Source: Flavobacterium terrigena (GTDB lineage: Bacteria > Bacteroidota > Bacteroidia > Flavobacteriales > Flavobacteriaceae). Taken from it: a stretch of DNA of 64,000 bases. Below, piece by piece: positions 14,996-24,436 of the stretch. The stretch spans positions 663,239-727,238 of the forward strand of contig NZ_FNYA01000002.1 in the NCBI RefSeq assembly GCF_900108955.1. The letters run 5' to 3'. Made by a program: the position numbers and the translations under genes. Each line of letters starts with the position of its first letter. The stretch's first letter is position 1. Under the pieces are notes generated by a model, which saw only the letters and a program-made list of their open reading frames with translations, ran no database searches and was not told the origin of the DNA.

Positions 14996-16045
14996 ATGGT
15001 AAAACATTCCGAAAATATAATTGTTGGTGTTTCTATTGGAGACATGAACGGCATTGGACCAGAAGTAATATTAAAAACGTTTGAAGATACTCGAATGTTA
15101 GAAATATGTACGCCTGTTATTTTTGCCAATGCTAAAATTGTTTCGTTTTTAAAGAAATCGTACAATTTAAACGCATTCATTCAAGGAATTGACAAATTAG
15201 ACCAAATCGTTTTAGGGAAAATAAACGTTTTAAATGTATGGCGTGAAGGCGTTAATTTAGAAAACGGAAAACTTGACGAAGAAATTGGAAAATACGCTAT
15301 AAAATCTTTTCAAGCAGCTACATTGGCTTTGAAAAACAATCAAATTGATGTTTTAGTTACGGCGCCAATCAACAAATACAACATTCAAGCAGAGGATTAT
15401 AAATTCGCTGGTCATACTGATTATTTAAACGAACAATTAGAAGGTGATGCGTTAATGTTTATGATTCATGAAGACATTAAAGTTGGTTTAATTACGGATC
15501 ATGTGCCAATTGCAGATTTACCAAAACATATCAATTCGAAATTAATTGAGAAAAAAATTACCACGATAAACAAAAGTTTAGTTGCCGATTTCAAAATCAA
15601 CAAACCAAGAATTGCAGTTTTAGGATTAAATCCACATAGCGGTGATAATGGTGTGATTGGAAAAGAAGACGATGAAATTGTAAAACCAAGTTTGGAGAAA
15701 ATTTTCAAAAGTGGAATTCAAGTTTTTGGCCCGTTTTCGGCAGATAGTTTTTTTGGTTCGAACCAATATAAAAATTACGATGCTGTTGTAGCGATGTATC
15801 ACGATCAAGGATTAATACCTTTTAAAACCCTTTCTTTTGGCGAAGGAGTGAATTTTACAGCAGGGTTAAATAAGGTAAGAACATCACCAGATCATGGAAC
15901 TGGTTTTGATATTGCTGGTAAAAATATAGCGGATGAAGGTTCGTTCAGAGAAGCTGTTTATAGTGCTATTGACATCTATAAAAACAGAATCGAATATAAT
16001 GAACTAACCAACAATCCATTAAAAAAGGCATCTGGAAAAGTTTAA
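14996..16045 (+). CDS. pdxA: 4-hydroxythreonine-4-phosphate dehydrogenase
   Basis: A 349-residue enzyme of pyridoxal-phosphate (vitamin B6) synthesis, which oxidises 4-phosphohydroxy-L-threonine with NAD. The family motifs are present: GVSIGDMNGIGPEV near the N-terminus, TAPINK (about 122-127), the metal-binding AGHTDYL (His about 141), LNPHSGDNG (about 211-219) and MYHDQGLIPFK (about 266-276), ending with RTSPDHGTGFDIAGK. The ATG at 14996 gives the usual start just before the GVSIGD strand. It is divergent from ribE and followed by the promoter of the DUF177 operon. Confidence 0.95.
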   Translation: MVKHSENIIVGVSIGDMNGIGPEVILKTFEDTRMLEICTPVIFANAKIVSFLKKSYNLNAFIQGIDKLDQIVLGKINVLNVWREGVNLENGKLDEEIGKYAIKSFQAATLALKNNQIDVLVTAPINKYNIQAEDYKFAGHTDYLNEQLEGDALMFMIHEDIKVGLITDHVPIADLPKHINSKLIEKKITTINKSLVADFKINKPRIAVLGLNPHSGDNGVIGKEDDEIVKPSLEKIFKSGIQVFGPFSADSFFGSNQYKNYDAVVAMYHDQGLIPFKTLSFGEGVNFTAGLNKVRTSPDHGTGFDIAGKNIADEGSFREAVYSAIDIYKNRIEYNELTNNPLKKASGKV

Positions 16046-16069
16046 TTTAAAAAAAAGCAAAGAAAATTA

Positions 16070-16097
16070 TTGTAATTCCAATATTTTTGTATCTTTG
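16070..16097 (+). promoter_or_regulatory. Promoter of the DUF177-rpmF operon (TTG-N17-TATCTTTG)
   Basis: TTG (16070-16072), 17-base spacer, TATCTTTG (16090-16097), then GCAC about where transcription should start. This is a full match to the Bacteroidota consensus, 33 bases before the start codon at 16130. Confidence 0.7.
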
Positions 16098-16129
16098 CAC
16101 ACCCTTATAAAAAGGGTAAAACTGATGTT

Positions 16130-16669
16130 ATGGACATATTAAAAGAATTTTTAATCCCATTTTCAGGATTAAAACTGGGTAAACACCAGTTTGAGTTTCA
16201 AGTAAACAATACGTTCTTTACTCATTTTGGCTATGATGAATTTAACAGTTCGGACATCAAAATGAAAGTCATATTAGAGAAAAAAAGCAATATGCTTGAA
16301 TTAAATTTTTCACATAGTGGAACTGTAAATGTTCCATGTGATTTAACCAATGAAGATTTTGATTTACCTATTAAAGGGAAAATGAAGTTGATAGTTAGAT
16401 TTGGAGAAGAATTTAATGATGAGAATGATGAGTTTATCATCTTACCTCATGATGAATTTCAAGTAAATGTTGCCCAGTACATTTATGAAATGATTGTGTT
16501 ATCTGTTCCAACAAAAAGAATTCATACCGGCATAAAAGACGGAACATTACAAACAGAAGCATTACAAAATTTGGAAAAATTTTCTCCTACTGAAACAAAA
16601 GCAAAAGAGATTAAAGAAATAGACCCAAGATGGGAAGGTTTAAAGAAACTATTAACGGATAAAAAATAG
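16130..16669 (+). CDS. DUF177 (YceD-like) protein
   Basis: A 179-residue protein of the DUF177/YceD family, recognised mostly by context and pattern: it is encoded directly before rpmF as in a great many bacteria. The C-terminal part includes DEFIILPHDEFQVNVAQYIYEMIVLSVPTKR (here around residues 100-130), matching the family's conserved acidic region and 'E-x-I-x-L-x-(I/L)-P' stretch. In other bacteria the family has been linked to 23S rRNA accumulation. The gap to rpmF is 6 bases. Product is cytoplasmic. Confidence 0.85.
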   Translation: MDILKEFLIPFSGLKLGKHQFEFQVNNTFFTHFGYDEFNSSDIKMKVILEKKSNMLELNFSHSGTVNVPCDLTNEDFDLPIKGKMKLIVRFGEEFNDENDEFIILPHDEFQVNVAQYIYEMIVLSVPTKRIHTGIKDGTLQTEALQNLEKFSPTETKAKEIKEIDPRWEGLKKLLTDKK

Positions 16670-16675
16670 AGTAAA

Positions 16676-16870
16676 ATGGCACATCCTAAACGTAGACAGT
16701 CATCGACTAGAAGAGACAAAAGAAGAACACACTACAAAGCATCTGCACAACAAATTGCAACTTGCGTAGTAACTGGTGAAGCTCACTTATACCACAGAGC
16801 TTACTGGCATGAAGGTAAAATGTATTACAGAGGTCAAGTTGTTATCGACAAGACTGAAGCAATGGCATAA
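16676..16870 (+). CDS. rpmF: 50S ribosomal protein L32
   Basis: A 64-residue ribosomal protein with the family start [20 protein letters not shown]; the remainder ([20 protein letters not shown]) has a single Cys, so the zinc-ribbon cysteine pairs of some L32 proteins are absent, as is common in Bacteroidota. It follows DUF177 at 6 bases and is followed by a strong terminator, so these two genes form the main transcript, with read-through or a separate promoter for fabH. Confidence 0.97.
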   Translation: MAHPKRRQSSTRRDKRRTHYKASAQQIATCVVTGEAHLYHRAYWHEGKMYYRGQVVIDKTEAMA

Positions 16871-16888
16871 TTACATTAAAATAAATGA

Positions 16889-16919
16889 GAAACTCTCACT
16901 CACGTGAGAGTTTTTTTAT
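16889..16919 (+). terminator. Terminator after rpmF
   Basis: AAACTCTCAC (from 16890) pairs with GTGAGAGTTT across the loop TCAC, followed by a T-run and TATTTT. It separates rpmF from fabH. Confidence 0.8.
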
Positions 16920-17019
16920 TTTAAGTAAAATTATATAATAGTATTTTAAGAAAATTCCGAAATATTTCGTAATTTTCGCCTCTTTACGCACATAAATTTG
17001 CAAAGAAAATTATTTATTT

Positions 17020-18009
17020 ATGAATAAAATTACTGCCGCAATTACTGCAATTGGCTCGTATGTACCAGAATACGTATTATCAAATCAAGTTTTAGAAACT
17101 TTGGTTGATACTAATGATGAATGGATAACATCTAGAACCGGAATAAAAGAGAGAAGGCTTTTAAAAGAAGAAGGCGAAGGAACATCTTACCTTGCCATAA
17201 AAGCTGCTCAAAATCTCTTAGAAAAAGCAAAACTAGACCCGAAAGAAATAGACTTGGTGATCATGGCGACTACCACTCCGGATATGCCTGTGGCAGCAAC
17301 TGGTGTGTATGTAGCTACACAAATTGGCGCAACGAATGCTTTTGCATACGATTTGCAAGCAGCTTGTTCAAGTTTTCTTTTCGGAATGTCAACTGCTGCT
17401 GCTTTTATTCAGTCTGGAAAATATAAAAAAGTATTATTAATTGGAGCCGATAAAATGTCTTCAATTATAGATTATACCGACAGAGCAACATGTATTATCT
17501 TTGGAGATGGTGCTGGTTGTGCTTTGTTTGAACCCAACTACGAAGGTTTAGGACTACAAGATGAAATTCTTAAATCAGACGGAATTGGTAGAGAGTTTTT
17601 AAAAATCGATGCTGGTGGTTCTATTTTACCTGCATCTGAAGAAACAGTTAAAAACAAACAACATTTTGTATTCCAGGATGGAAAAACGGTTTTCAAACAT
17701 GCCGTATCTGGAATGGCTGATGTGAGCGAAAAAATTATGGAACGCAATAACTTATCTCACGATGATGTTAATTGGTTAATCGCACATCAAGCAAACAAAA
17801 GAATTATTGACGCAACTGCGAACAGAATGAATGTTGATGAATCTAAGGTATTAGTAAATATCCACAGATACGGAAACACAACTTCTGCAACTTTACCATT
17901 ACTTTTAGCAGATTTCGAAGATAAATTTAAAAAAGGAGATAATTTAATTTTTGCCGCTTTTGGTGGTGGATTCACATGGGGATCTATCTACTTAAAATGG
18001 GCATATTAA
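17020..18009 (+). CDS. fabH: Beta-ketoacyl-ACP synthase III
   Basis: A 329-residue enzyme that condenses acetyl-CoA or a branched acyl-CoA with malonyl-ACP to start fatty-acid synthesis. The catalytic triad is visible: Cys116 in QAACSSFLFG, His256 in IAHQANKR and Asn286 in YGNTTSAT. N-terminal ITAIGSYVPEYVLSNQ and NDEWITSRTGIKERR are typical. The start at 17020 gives the standard length. A -7-like TAAATTTG at 16993-17000 lies just upstream but lacks a well-placed TTG. The accB and accC genes follow, so the cluster supplies malonyl-CoA and uses it. Confidence 0.97.
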   Translation: MNKITAAITAIGSYVPEYVLSNQVLETLVDTNDEWITSRTGIKERRLLKEEGEGTSYLAIKAAQNLLEKAKLDPKEIDLVIMATTTPDMPVAATGVYVATQIGATNAFAYDLQAACSSFLFGMSTAAAFIQSGKYKKVLLIGADKMSSIIDYTDRATCIIFGDGAGCALFEPNYEGLGLQDEILKSDGIGREFLKIDAGGSILPASEETVKNKQHFVFQDGKTVFKHAVSGMADVSEKIMERNNLSHDDVNWLIAHQANKRIIDATANRMNVDESKVLVNIHRYGNTTSATLPLLLADFEDKFKKGDNLIFAAFGGGFTWGSIYLKWAY

Positions 18010-18041
18010 CAATAACAAACTATAACTAAAACAGCTTAATT

Positions 18042-18530
18042 ATGGATTTAAAAGAAATTCAAAACCTAATCAAATTTGTATCTAATTCTGGAGTAGCAGA
18101 AGTGAAATTAGAAACTGGTGATGTAAAAATTACTATTAGAACTACTTTAGAAGGTAATTCTCCTGAAATCACATATGTACAACAAGCGCCAATGCAACAA
18201 GCTATTCAAGCTGCACCAGTAGCTCCGGCTGCAGTTGCACCAGTTGCTGCAACGCCTGCTGCAGATACAACAGCAGAAGATAATTCAAAATACATTACTA
18301 TAAAGTCACCAATGATTGGTACTTTATACAGAAAACCAGCTCCAGACAAACCAATGTTTGTTGAAGTAGGTACAACAATCAACAAAGGAGATGTAGTTTG
18401 TGTAGTTGAAGCTATGAAATTATTCAACGAAATTGAATCTGAAATTTCAGGTAAAATTGTAAAAGTTTTAGTTGACGATTCTTCTCCAGTTGAATTTGAC
18501 CAACCATTATTTTTAGTTGACCCATCATAA
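18042..18530 (+). CDS. accB: Biotin carboxyl carrier protein of acetyl-CoA carboxylase
   Basis: A 162-residue carrier. An N-terminal helical part (MDLKEIQNLIKFVS) is joined by an Ala/Pro/Gln-rich linker (about 48-78) to a C-terminal biotinyl domain (about 83-162). Lys126 in VVEAMKLFNE is the biotin attachment site; the form is A-M-K-L rather than the common A-M-K-M. The carried biotin moves between AccC and the carboxyltransferase. It lies 32 bases after fabH and 111 bases before accC; the latter gap has a short intergenic repeat. Confidence 0.95.
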   Translation: MDLKEIQNLIKFVSNSGVAEVKLETGDVKITIRTTLEGNSPEITYVQQAPMQQAIQAAPVAPAAVAPVAATPAADTTAEDNSKYITIKSPMIGTLYRKPAPDKPMFVEVGTTINKGDVVCVVEAMKLFNEIESEISGKIVKVLVDDSSPVEFDQPLFLVDPS

Positions 18531-18536
18531 AAAGTT

Positions 18537-18600
18537 AGAAGTTAGCCCTTCGACGAAGCTCAGGATGACAAGAAGTTAGAAGTTTTTAGTACTTCTTATT
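18537..18600. repeat. Intergenic repeat element between accB and accC
   Basis: GTTAGAAGTTAG and AAGTTAGAAGTTTT flank the GC-richer core CCCTTCGACGAAGCTCAGG followed by ATGACAA. The core contains TTCG-A-CGAA. The end, TCAGGATGACAA, recurs as TTCAGCATGACAA near 61098. Such pieces are scattered in Flavobacterium intergenic regions. Confidence 0.5.
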
Positions 18601-18641
18601 TGTCAAATTGACACATTGTCTAATTATCTAATTATAAAAAT

Positions 18642-19994
18642 ATGTTTAAAAAAATATTAGTTGCCAATAGAGGTGAAATTGCTTTGCGTATTATTCGTAC
18701 GTGTAAAGAAATGGGAATTAAAACAGTTGCCGTTTATTCTACTGCAGACGCCGAAAGTTTACACGTAAAATTTGCTGACGAAGCAGTTTGTATCGGACCT
18801 CCACCAAGTAATTTATCTTACTTGAAAATGTCTAACATTATTGCTGCAGCAGAAATCACAAATGCAGATGCCATTCACCCAGGTTATGGTTTCTTATCTG
18901 AAAATGCAAAATTTTCTAAAATTTGTCAGGAACACAACATCAAATTTATTGGTGCTTCACCTGAAATGATTGACAGAATGGGAGATAAAGCTTCGGCAAA
19001 ATCTACCATGATTGAAGCTGGTGTGCCTTGTGTACCAGGTTCTGTTGGGATTTTAGAATCATACGAACAAGCAGAACAATTAGCTGCTGAATTCGGATAT
19101 CCAGTAATGCTGAAAGCAACTGCTGGTGGTGGTGGAAAAGGAATGCGTGCTGTTTGGAAACAAGAAGATTTATTAAAAGCTTGGGAAGGTGCTCGTCAAG
19201 AGTCAGCTGCCGCTTTTGGTAATGACGGTATGTATTTAGAAAAATTAATTGAAGAACCAAGACATATTGAAATTCAAATTGTTGGTGATTCATTTGGTAA
19301 AGCTTGTCACCTTTCTGAAAGAGATTGTTCAGTTCAAAGACGTCACCAAAAATTAACAGAAGAAACTCCTTCTCCATTCATGACAGATGAATTAAGAGAT
19401 AAAATGGGATTAGCTGCTGTTAAAGCTGCTGAATTCATTAAATATGAAGGTGCTGGAACAGTTGAGTTTTTAGTAGACAAACATAGAAATTTCTACTTCA
19501 TGGAAATGAATACTCGTATCCAAGTAGAACACCCAATTACAGAACAAGTAATTGATTACGATTTAATTCGTGAACAAATTATGGTAGCAGCAGGTATTCC
19601 AATTTCTGGGAAAAACTATTTACCACAATTACACTCAATCGAATGTCGTATTAATGCTGAAGATCCTTACAACGACTTCAGGCCTTCACCAGGAAAAATT
19701 ACGGTTTTACATTCGCCAGGCGGACACGGTGTTCGTTTAGACACACACGTTTATGCTGGTTATACAATTCCACCAAATTACGATTCAATGATTGCAAAGT
19801 TGATTACAACAGCGCAAACAAGACAAGAGGCTATCAATAAAATGAAGCGTGCTTTAGATGAGTTTCATATTGAAGGAATTAAAACAACTATTCCATTCCA
19901 CAGACAATTGATGGATCATCCTGATTATGTTGCTGGAAATTACACAACTGCCTTTATGGACACTTGGGTAATGGATGCTAAAAAAGAAGAATAA
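18642..19994 (+). CDS. accC: Biotin carboxylase subunit of acetyl-CoA carboxylase
   Basis: A 450-residue ATP-grasp enzyme that carboxylates the biotin on AccB using bicarbonate and ATP. It starts [18 protein letters not shown], as nearly all family members do, and has the glycine-rich ATP loop [12 protein letters not shown] (about 157-168), [21 protein letters not shown], and the active-site [11 protein letters not shown] (about 287-297). Length is standard. A bidirectional terminator follows at 20011-20044. It completes the cluster with fabH and accB. Confidence 0.97.
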   Translation: MFKKILVANRGEIALRIIRTCKEMGIKTVAVYSTADAESLHVKFADEAVCIGPPPSNLSYLKMSNIIAAAEITNADAIHPGYGFLSENAKFSKICQEHNIKFIGASPEMIDRMGDKASAKSTMIEAGVPCVPGSVGILESYEQAEQLAAEFGYPVMLKATAGGGGKGMRAVWKQEDLLKAWEGARQESAAAFGNDGMYLEKLIEEPRHIEIQIVGDSFGKACHLSERDCSVQRRHQKLTEETPSPFMTDELRDKMGLAAVKAAEFIKYEGAGTVEFLVDKHRNFYFMEMNTRIQVEHPITEQVIDYDLIREQIMVAAGIPISGKNYLPQLHSIECRINAEDPYNDFRPSPGKITVLHSPGGHGVRLDTHVYAGYTIPPNYDSMIAKLITTAQTRQEAINKMKRALDEFHIEGIKTTIPFHRQLMDHPDYVAGNYTTAFMDTWVMDAKKEE

Positions 19995-20010
19995 TTATTC
20001 TTTAGATATA

Positions 20011-20044
20011 AAAAAAGCTGATAAAATTTTATCAGCTTTTTTTA
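20011..20044. terminator. Bidirectional terminator between accC and the ACT-domain gene
   Basis: AAAAAAGCTGATAAAATT and its complement ATTTTATCAGCTTTTTTT make a near-perfect hairpin with A and T runs on both sides, suitable for both converging genes. Confidence 0.85.
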
Positions 20045-20059
20045 TATCTATGTTTTTTT

Positions 20060-20716
20060 TTATTTTTTCAAGTCTTTTATCACACTGAAAGCAACATCAA
20101 TCTGATTTTCATTTACAATAATTGTAAATTCATTACTTGTTGAAATTACTTCATCAATTGTAATACCTTCCCAAGCTAACGATTGGAAAATGTAATAATA
20201 TACTCCAGGAACTGAAACGTTCTCATGAGGTAATTTTACTGTTATTGAAGATAAATTTTCGTTTTTACTTAAAAGTTTTTCCGATTTTAAACATTCTTCA
20301 ACAATTGAATTTACTTCAGAACTTACTACAATGTTCGTTTCGTTTACTCCACGAGAAGAAGTGTAAAATAAGTTTTTATTCGTCTTAATTTCGAACATTA
20401 ATTTAGATTGATTTTCTAATAATGTTTCTGAAATCTCATACGTATAATCTGTTAGCGAAGAACGAACCGTAATTTCACCTAAATTTTGCAATACTTTCGC
20501 AACTCGGTGACTAATTTTAAAATCTAATTCCTCAGAAATTCTTTTTAAAGCCATTACAACAGCACCTTGCTTAATATCTTTACCTAAATGCATTTCAATT
20601 TCAGGCATGATAATTCTTGCTAATGATGTTAAATTTATTATCCCTTCAGATAAAGAACTTAATAAAAACGGCTTTGTTTTTAAATATTTTTCAACTACTG
20701 ATGCAACTGTTTTCAT
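20060..20716 (-). CDS. ACT-domain protein related to aspartate kinase regulatory part
   Basis: A 218-residue protein without an amino-acid kinase domain. The C-terminal part, VPGVYYYIFQSLAWEGITID (about 165-184) followed by TSNEFTIIV, is an ACT-domain strand-helix-strand of the type found at the end of aspartate kinases. The N-terminal half is helical (YLKTKPFLLSSLSEGIINLT) with a winged-helix-like look. Bacteroidota carry such stand-alone proteins, usually annotated only as aspartate-kinase-like. It may sense an amino acid and regulate an enzyme or gene; that is inferred. The leader (20717-20760) is a CA-rich tract on this strand. Confidence 0.65.
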   Translation of the reverse strand: MKTVASVVEKYLKTKPFLLSSLSEGIINLTSLARIIMPEIEMHLGKDIKQGAVVMALKRISEELDFKISHRVAKVLQNLGEITVRSSLTDYTYEISETLLENQSKLMFEIKTNKNLFYTSSRGVNETNIVVSSEVNSIVEECLKSEKLLSKNENLSSITVKLPHENVSVPGVYYYIFQSLAWEGITIDEVISTSNEFTIIVNENQIDVAFSVIKDLKK

Positions 20717-20792
20717 ATTTGTTTGTGTGTTTGTGTGTTTTGTGTATGTGTTTCGTTTGCAAATATATAAAACAAAATGTTATAATTATAAC

Positions 20793-21158
20793 TTAATTAT
20801 CAAAATAATAGAAAGCTTCTTCCAGATGTTCAATTTTAACATTTCCTTCACATACATGAATCGCAATTATATCAAAGCGAACTTCCACATCTAAATCATT
20901 GGCTATAACATACTCATTTATAGCTTTTACTAATAATTTTATCTTTTTGGGTTTGACAAAATCTTGTGGTAAGCCGAAATCGACACTACTTCTTGTTTTT
21001 ACTTCAACAACAGCTAAAAAACAATCTTTTTGAGCAATGATATCAACTTCTGCTTTTTGAAAGGTCCAATTCGTTTCTAAAATTTCATAACCTTTCTCTG
21101 TCAAAAAATCTACAGCTAATTCTTCTCCTAATTTTCCTAATTCGTTATGTTCTGCCAT
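20793..21158 (-). CDS. YraN family (UPF0102) nuclease-like protein
   Basis: A 121-residue protein of the YraN family, which has a restriction-endonuclease-like fold. Motifs: LGKLGEELAVDFLTEKGYEIL at the N-terminus (shown by its GE-x-x-A core), NWTFQKAEVDIIAQKD (about 31-46) with Glu and Asp, and FLAVVEVKTRSS (about 47-58) with the E-V-K triplet. Function is unproven; a role in DNA repair or recombination is often assumed. Standard length. It lies 41 bases from the LD-carboxypeptidase gene, read in the same direction. Confidence 0.92.
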   Translation of the reverse strand: MAEHNELGKLGEELAVDFLTEKGYEILETNWTFQKAEVDIIAQKDCFLAVVEVKTRSSVDFGLPQDFVKPKKIKLLVKAINEYVIANDLDVEVRFDIIAIHVCEGNVKIEHLEEAFYYFDN

Positions 21159-21199
21159 TTATTAAAATATCAATTATCAATTGGTCAATATGACAATTA

Positions 21200-22153
21200 T
21201 TATTCGAAAGTTAATTTAATTTCAGTAGCATTCACTTCAAAAGAAACTTGACTTCCTAAAACCAAAGTTCTGTTATCTTTTTGATGTCCGGCACAAAATT
21301 CAAAAGCGATAGGAATATTTAAATCTTTTGCAATCTCTGAAATAATTTGTACTTCATTTTGTCCAAATGGAATTTCGTTATCATGCATGTCTCGCATACT
21401 TCCCACAATAATTCCTTTTACGTTTTTGAAATAGTTATTGCGTTTCATATTGTACAACATTCGGTCAATATGATATAAATATTCATCTAAATCTTCAATA
21501 AAAAGAATCTTATCTTTGGTTTCTATAGACGATTTCGAACCTAATAAACTATAAATAATAGACAAATTCCCACCAACTAATTCTCCTTTTGCCAAACCTT
21601 TTTTATCATACGATTTTGAAGGAATAGTGTAAAAATTCTTAATTCCGAAAAGTGCATTTTTAAAAGTTTCCTTCACTTCTTCTGGCGCTTTCGGAACTGT
21701 AAAAGGCATAATCGAATGTAAAGTCGCTACATTTAATGTATTAATATGACTATGTAAAACCGTAACATCGCTAAAACCCATTATCCATTTTGGATGTTTT
21801 TTGAACTTCGAAAAATCAATCATATCAATAATTCGAACTGTTCCATAACCTCCACGAGCACACCAAATCGCTTTAATATTATCATTGTCTAATTGCTCCT
21901 GAAAATCTGCTGCTCTTTCTGTATCTGTTCCACCAAGTTGACAACTATCTAAACCTATCGTTTTTCCCAATTTCACTTTCAATCCCCAAGATTCTAATAA
22001 ATCTATCGCCGGTTTGGCTTCTTCAGGAAAAAATTTACGAGCTGTACAAACAATAGCAACGGTGTCGCCTTTTTTTAAATAAGGTGGAATTTTCATTTTG
22101 TTTTGCGAATAGGAAATTAAAGATACTAAAAGTATCAGAGAATATTTGAACAT
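21200..22153 (-). CDS. S66 LD-carboxypeptidase
   Basis: A 317-residue LdcA-type enzyme that removes the terminal D-Ala from murein tetrapeptides during cell-wall recycling. S66 active-site residues are in place: Ser in WIMGFSDVTVLH (about 124), Glu in LFIEDLDEYLYH and His in FCAGHQKDNRT. The first 17 residues (MFKYSLILLVSLISYSQ) look like a signal peptide, though a second Met at residue 19 (MKIPPYLKKGD) is the usual start of cytoplasmic family members. If the longer start is used, the enzyme would be periplasmic. Confidence 0.9.
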   Translation of the reverse strand: MFKYSLILLVSLISYSQNKMKIPPYLKKGDTVAIVCTARKFFPEEAKPAIDLLESWGLKVKLGKTIGLDSCQLGGTDTERAADFQEQLDNDNIKAIWCARGGYGTVRIIDMIDFSKFKKHPKWIMGFSDVTVLHSHINTLNVATLHSIMPFTVPKAPEEVKETFKNALFGIKNFYTIPSKSYDKKGLAKGELVGGNLSIIYSLLGSKSSIETKDKILFIEDLDEYLYHIDRMLYNMKRNNYFKNVKGIIVGSMRDMHDNEIPFGQNEVQIISEIAKDLNIPIAFEFCAGHQKDNRTLVLGSQVSFEVNATEIKLTFE

Positions 22154-22309
22154 TAATTTTTTGAATTAAAAAATCTTGAACTCAAAAATAAACAAATTCA
22201 AAATAAATTCGCCTATTACTACGTAAAAACTTATTTTTGCATTAAATATTATCTCAAATTATCTTCTTTAGAAGATTTAAACAGATTAATGTTTTCACAA
22301 TAACTAAAA

Positions 22310-22360
22310 TAAAAACTTTGCGGCGCCTTGCGATAAACTTTGCGTCTTAGCGGTAAAACA
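22310..22360. repeat. GC-richer intergenic repeat before metG
   Basis: The stretch ACTTTGCGGCGCCTTGCGAT and the following CTTTGCGTCTTAGCGGTAAA stand out in the AT-rich gap. The words relate to CTAAGGCGCTAAG at about 31880 when read on the other strand. No gene or clear hairpin is present. Confidence 0.4.
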
Positions 22361-22366
22361 AAAAAT

Positions 22367-24424
22367 ATGTTACAAAATCCAAAAAGATATACCATTACAG
22401 CGGCATTGCCATATACAAACGGACCAATTCATATTGGCCATTTAGCAGGTGTTTACGTTCCTTCTGATATTTATGCTAGATACTTACGCCTTCAAGGTAA
22501 AGATGTAGCCTTTATTTGTGGAAGTGATGAACACGGTGTTGCGATTTCAATGAAAGCCAAAAAAGAAGGAATTACACCACAAGAAGTAATAGATAAATAT
22601 GACGGGATTATTAGAAAATCGTTTATCGATTTCGGAATTTCGTTTGATAATTATTCACGAACTTCATCTGAAATTCATCATAAAACTGCTTCGGAATTTT
22701 TTAGAAAATTATACGATAAAGGTGATTTTATCGAAGAAACAACAGAACAATTATACGATGCAAAAGCCGATCAGTTTTTAGCTGACCGATTTGTAACAGG
22801 AACTTGTCCAAAATGTGCTAACGAAGAAGCATACGGCGACCAATGTGAAAAATGTGGTTCGACTTTAAATGCAACGGACTTAATCAATCCGAAAAGTACT
22901 ATCACTGGAGAAACTCCAATTTTAAAAGCAACAAAACACTGGTTTTTACCCTTAAATAGATACGAATCTTTCTTAAGAGAATGGATTTTAGAAGGTCATA
23001 AAAACGATTGGAAACCAAATGTTTACGGACAAGTGAAATCGTGGGTTGATGGTGGTTTAGAACCAAGAGCCGTAACACGTGATTTAGATTGGGGAATTGA
23101 TGTTCCAGTTGAAGGTGCGGAAGGAAAAAAACTATACGTTTGGTTTGATGCGCCAATTGGTTACATTTCGTCAACTAAAGAATGGGCTGCCAAACAAGGA
23201 AAAGATTGGGAACCGTATTGGAAAGATGCAGATACGAAATTAGTTCACTTTATCGGAAAAGACAATATTGTATTCCATTGTATCATTTTCCCTGCGATGT
23301 TAAAAGCAGAAGGAAGTTATATTTTACCAGATAATGTACCAGCAAACGAATTCTTAAATTTAGAAGGAAATAAACTTTCGACATCTAAAAATTGGGCGGT
23401 TTGGTTACACGAATATTTAATGGATTTCCCAGAAAAACAAGATTCGTTACGTTATGCCTTAACAGCGAATGCTCCAGAAACAAAAGATAACGATTTCACT
23501 TGGAAAGATTTTCAAGCGAGAAATAATAATGAATTAGCCGCTATTTTCGGAAATTTCATTAACAGAGTTGTCGTTTTAACGAATAAATATTACGATGGAA
23601 TTGTTCCAACGCCAAACGAATATTCAGAAGTAGATTTACAAACATTAACTGAACTAAAAGCGTATCCAGCCGTAATTTCAAGTTCAATTGAAAGATACAG
23701 ATTTAGAGAAGCTTTAGGTGAATTAATGAACGTAGCACGTTTAGGAAACAAATATTTAGCGGATGAAGAACCATGGAAAATGGTGAAAGAAAATCCAGAA
23801 CGTGTAAAAACTCAAATGTATGTAGCGCTACAAATTGCTACAGCCTTACAAATTTTATGCGAACCGTTTTTACCATTTACTTCTGAAAAATTAGGAAAAA
23901 TATTGCTAAGCAAAGTTTCTTCTTGGAATGATGTTTCTACTAAATCAGATTTATTAGAAGCTAATCATAAAATTGGTCAAGCCGAAATATTATTCGCACA
24001 AATTGAAGATGCAGAAATTCAAAAACAAATAGACAAATTGGAAGCTACAAAAACAGCCAATCAAATAGAAAACGCAACGGTAACTCCGCAAAAAGAAACG
24101 ACATCTTTTGAAGATTTCGCAAAAATTGATTTGCGAATTGGAACAATCATCGAAGCAGAAAAAATGCCAAAAGCCAACAAATTATTGGTTTTAAAAGTAG
24201 ATACTGGAATTGATGTAAGAACAATCGTTTCGGGAATTGCAGAACATTTTACACCAGAAGAAGTCATTGGTAAAAAAGTAACTGTTTTAGTCAACTTAGC
24301 ACCAAGAGCGCTACGTGGCGTAGAAAGTGAAGGAATGCTTTTATTAACAAACACACCAGAAGGAAAATTAGTTTTCGTAAATCCAGATACAGACGGTGTA
24401 GGTAATGGAGCGGTAATTGGTTAA
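22367..24424 (+). CDS. metG: Methionyl-tRNA synthetase
   Basis: A 685-residue class I synthetase. It has [12 protein letters not shown] (HIGH, about residues 18-29), a zinc-binding insert [18 protein letters not shown] (about 145-162), and the KMSKS-type loop as KLSTSKN. The last 110 residues ([19 protein letters not shown] onward) form the C-terminal tRNA-binding, dimerising domain. I chose the ATG at 22367: a longer frame from a TTG at 22340 only adds residues encoded by an intergenic repeat, and [19 protein letters not shown] is the family-like N-terminus. A HAD-family gene follows at 12 bases. Confidence 0.97.
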   Translation: MLQNPKRYTITAALPYTNGPIHIGHLAGVYVPSDIYARYLRLQGKDVAFICGSDEHGVAISMKAKKEGITPQEVIDKYDGIIRKSFIDFGISFDNYSRTSSEIHHKTASEFFRKLYDKGDFIEETTEQLYDAKADQFLADRFVTGTCPKCANEEAYGDQCEKCGSTLNATDLINPKSTITGETPILKATKHWFLPLNRYESFLREWILEGHKNDWKPNVYGQVKSWVDGGLEPRAVTRDLDWGIDVPVEGAEGKKLYVWFDAPIGYISSTKEWAAKQGKDWEPYWKDADTKLVHFIGKDNIVFHCIIFPAMLKAEGSYILPDNVPANEFLNLEGNKLSTSKNWAVWLHEYLMDFPEKQDSLRYALTANAPETKDNDFTWKDFQARNNNELAAIFGNFINRVVVLTNKYYDGIVPTPNEYSEVDLQTLTELKAYPAVISSSIERYRFREALGELMNVARLGNKYLADEEPWKMVKENPERVKTQMYVALQIATALQILCEPFLPFTSEKLGKILLSKVSSWNDVSTKSDLLEANHKIGQAEILFAQIEDAEIQKQIDKLEATKTANQIENATVTPQKETTSFEDFAKIDLRIGTIIEAEKMPKANKLLVLKVDTGIDVRTIVSGIAEHFTPEEVIGKKVTVLVNLAPRALRGVESEGMLLLTNTPEGKLVFVNPDTDGVGNGAVIG

Positions 24425-24436
24425 AAAAATAAACAA

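Noticed and set aside
19003..19377. A 124-residue minus-strand frame inside accC
   Set aside because: It is fully within a strongly conserved gene, has no family resemblance and follows from the base bias of accC.
20607..20894. A 95-residue plus-strand frame over the ACT-domain gene start and yraN end
   Set aside because: It spans two recognisable minus-strand genes and a CA-rich leader and has no family resemblance.
22340..22366. An extended metG start from TTG
   Set aside because: The added residues are encoded by an intergenic repeat, and the ATG at 22367 gives the family-like N-terminus.
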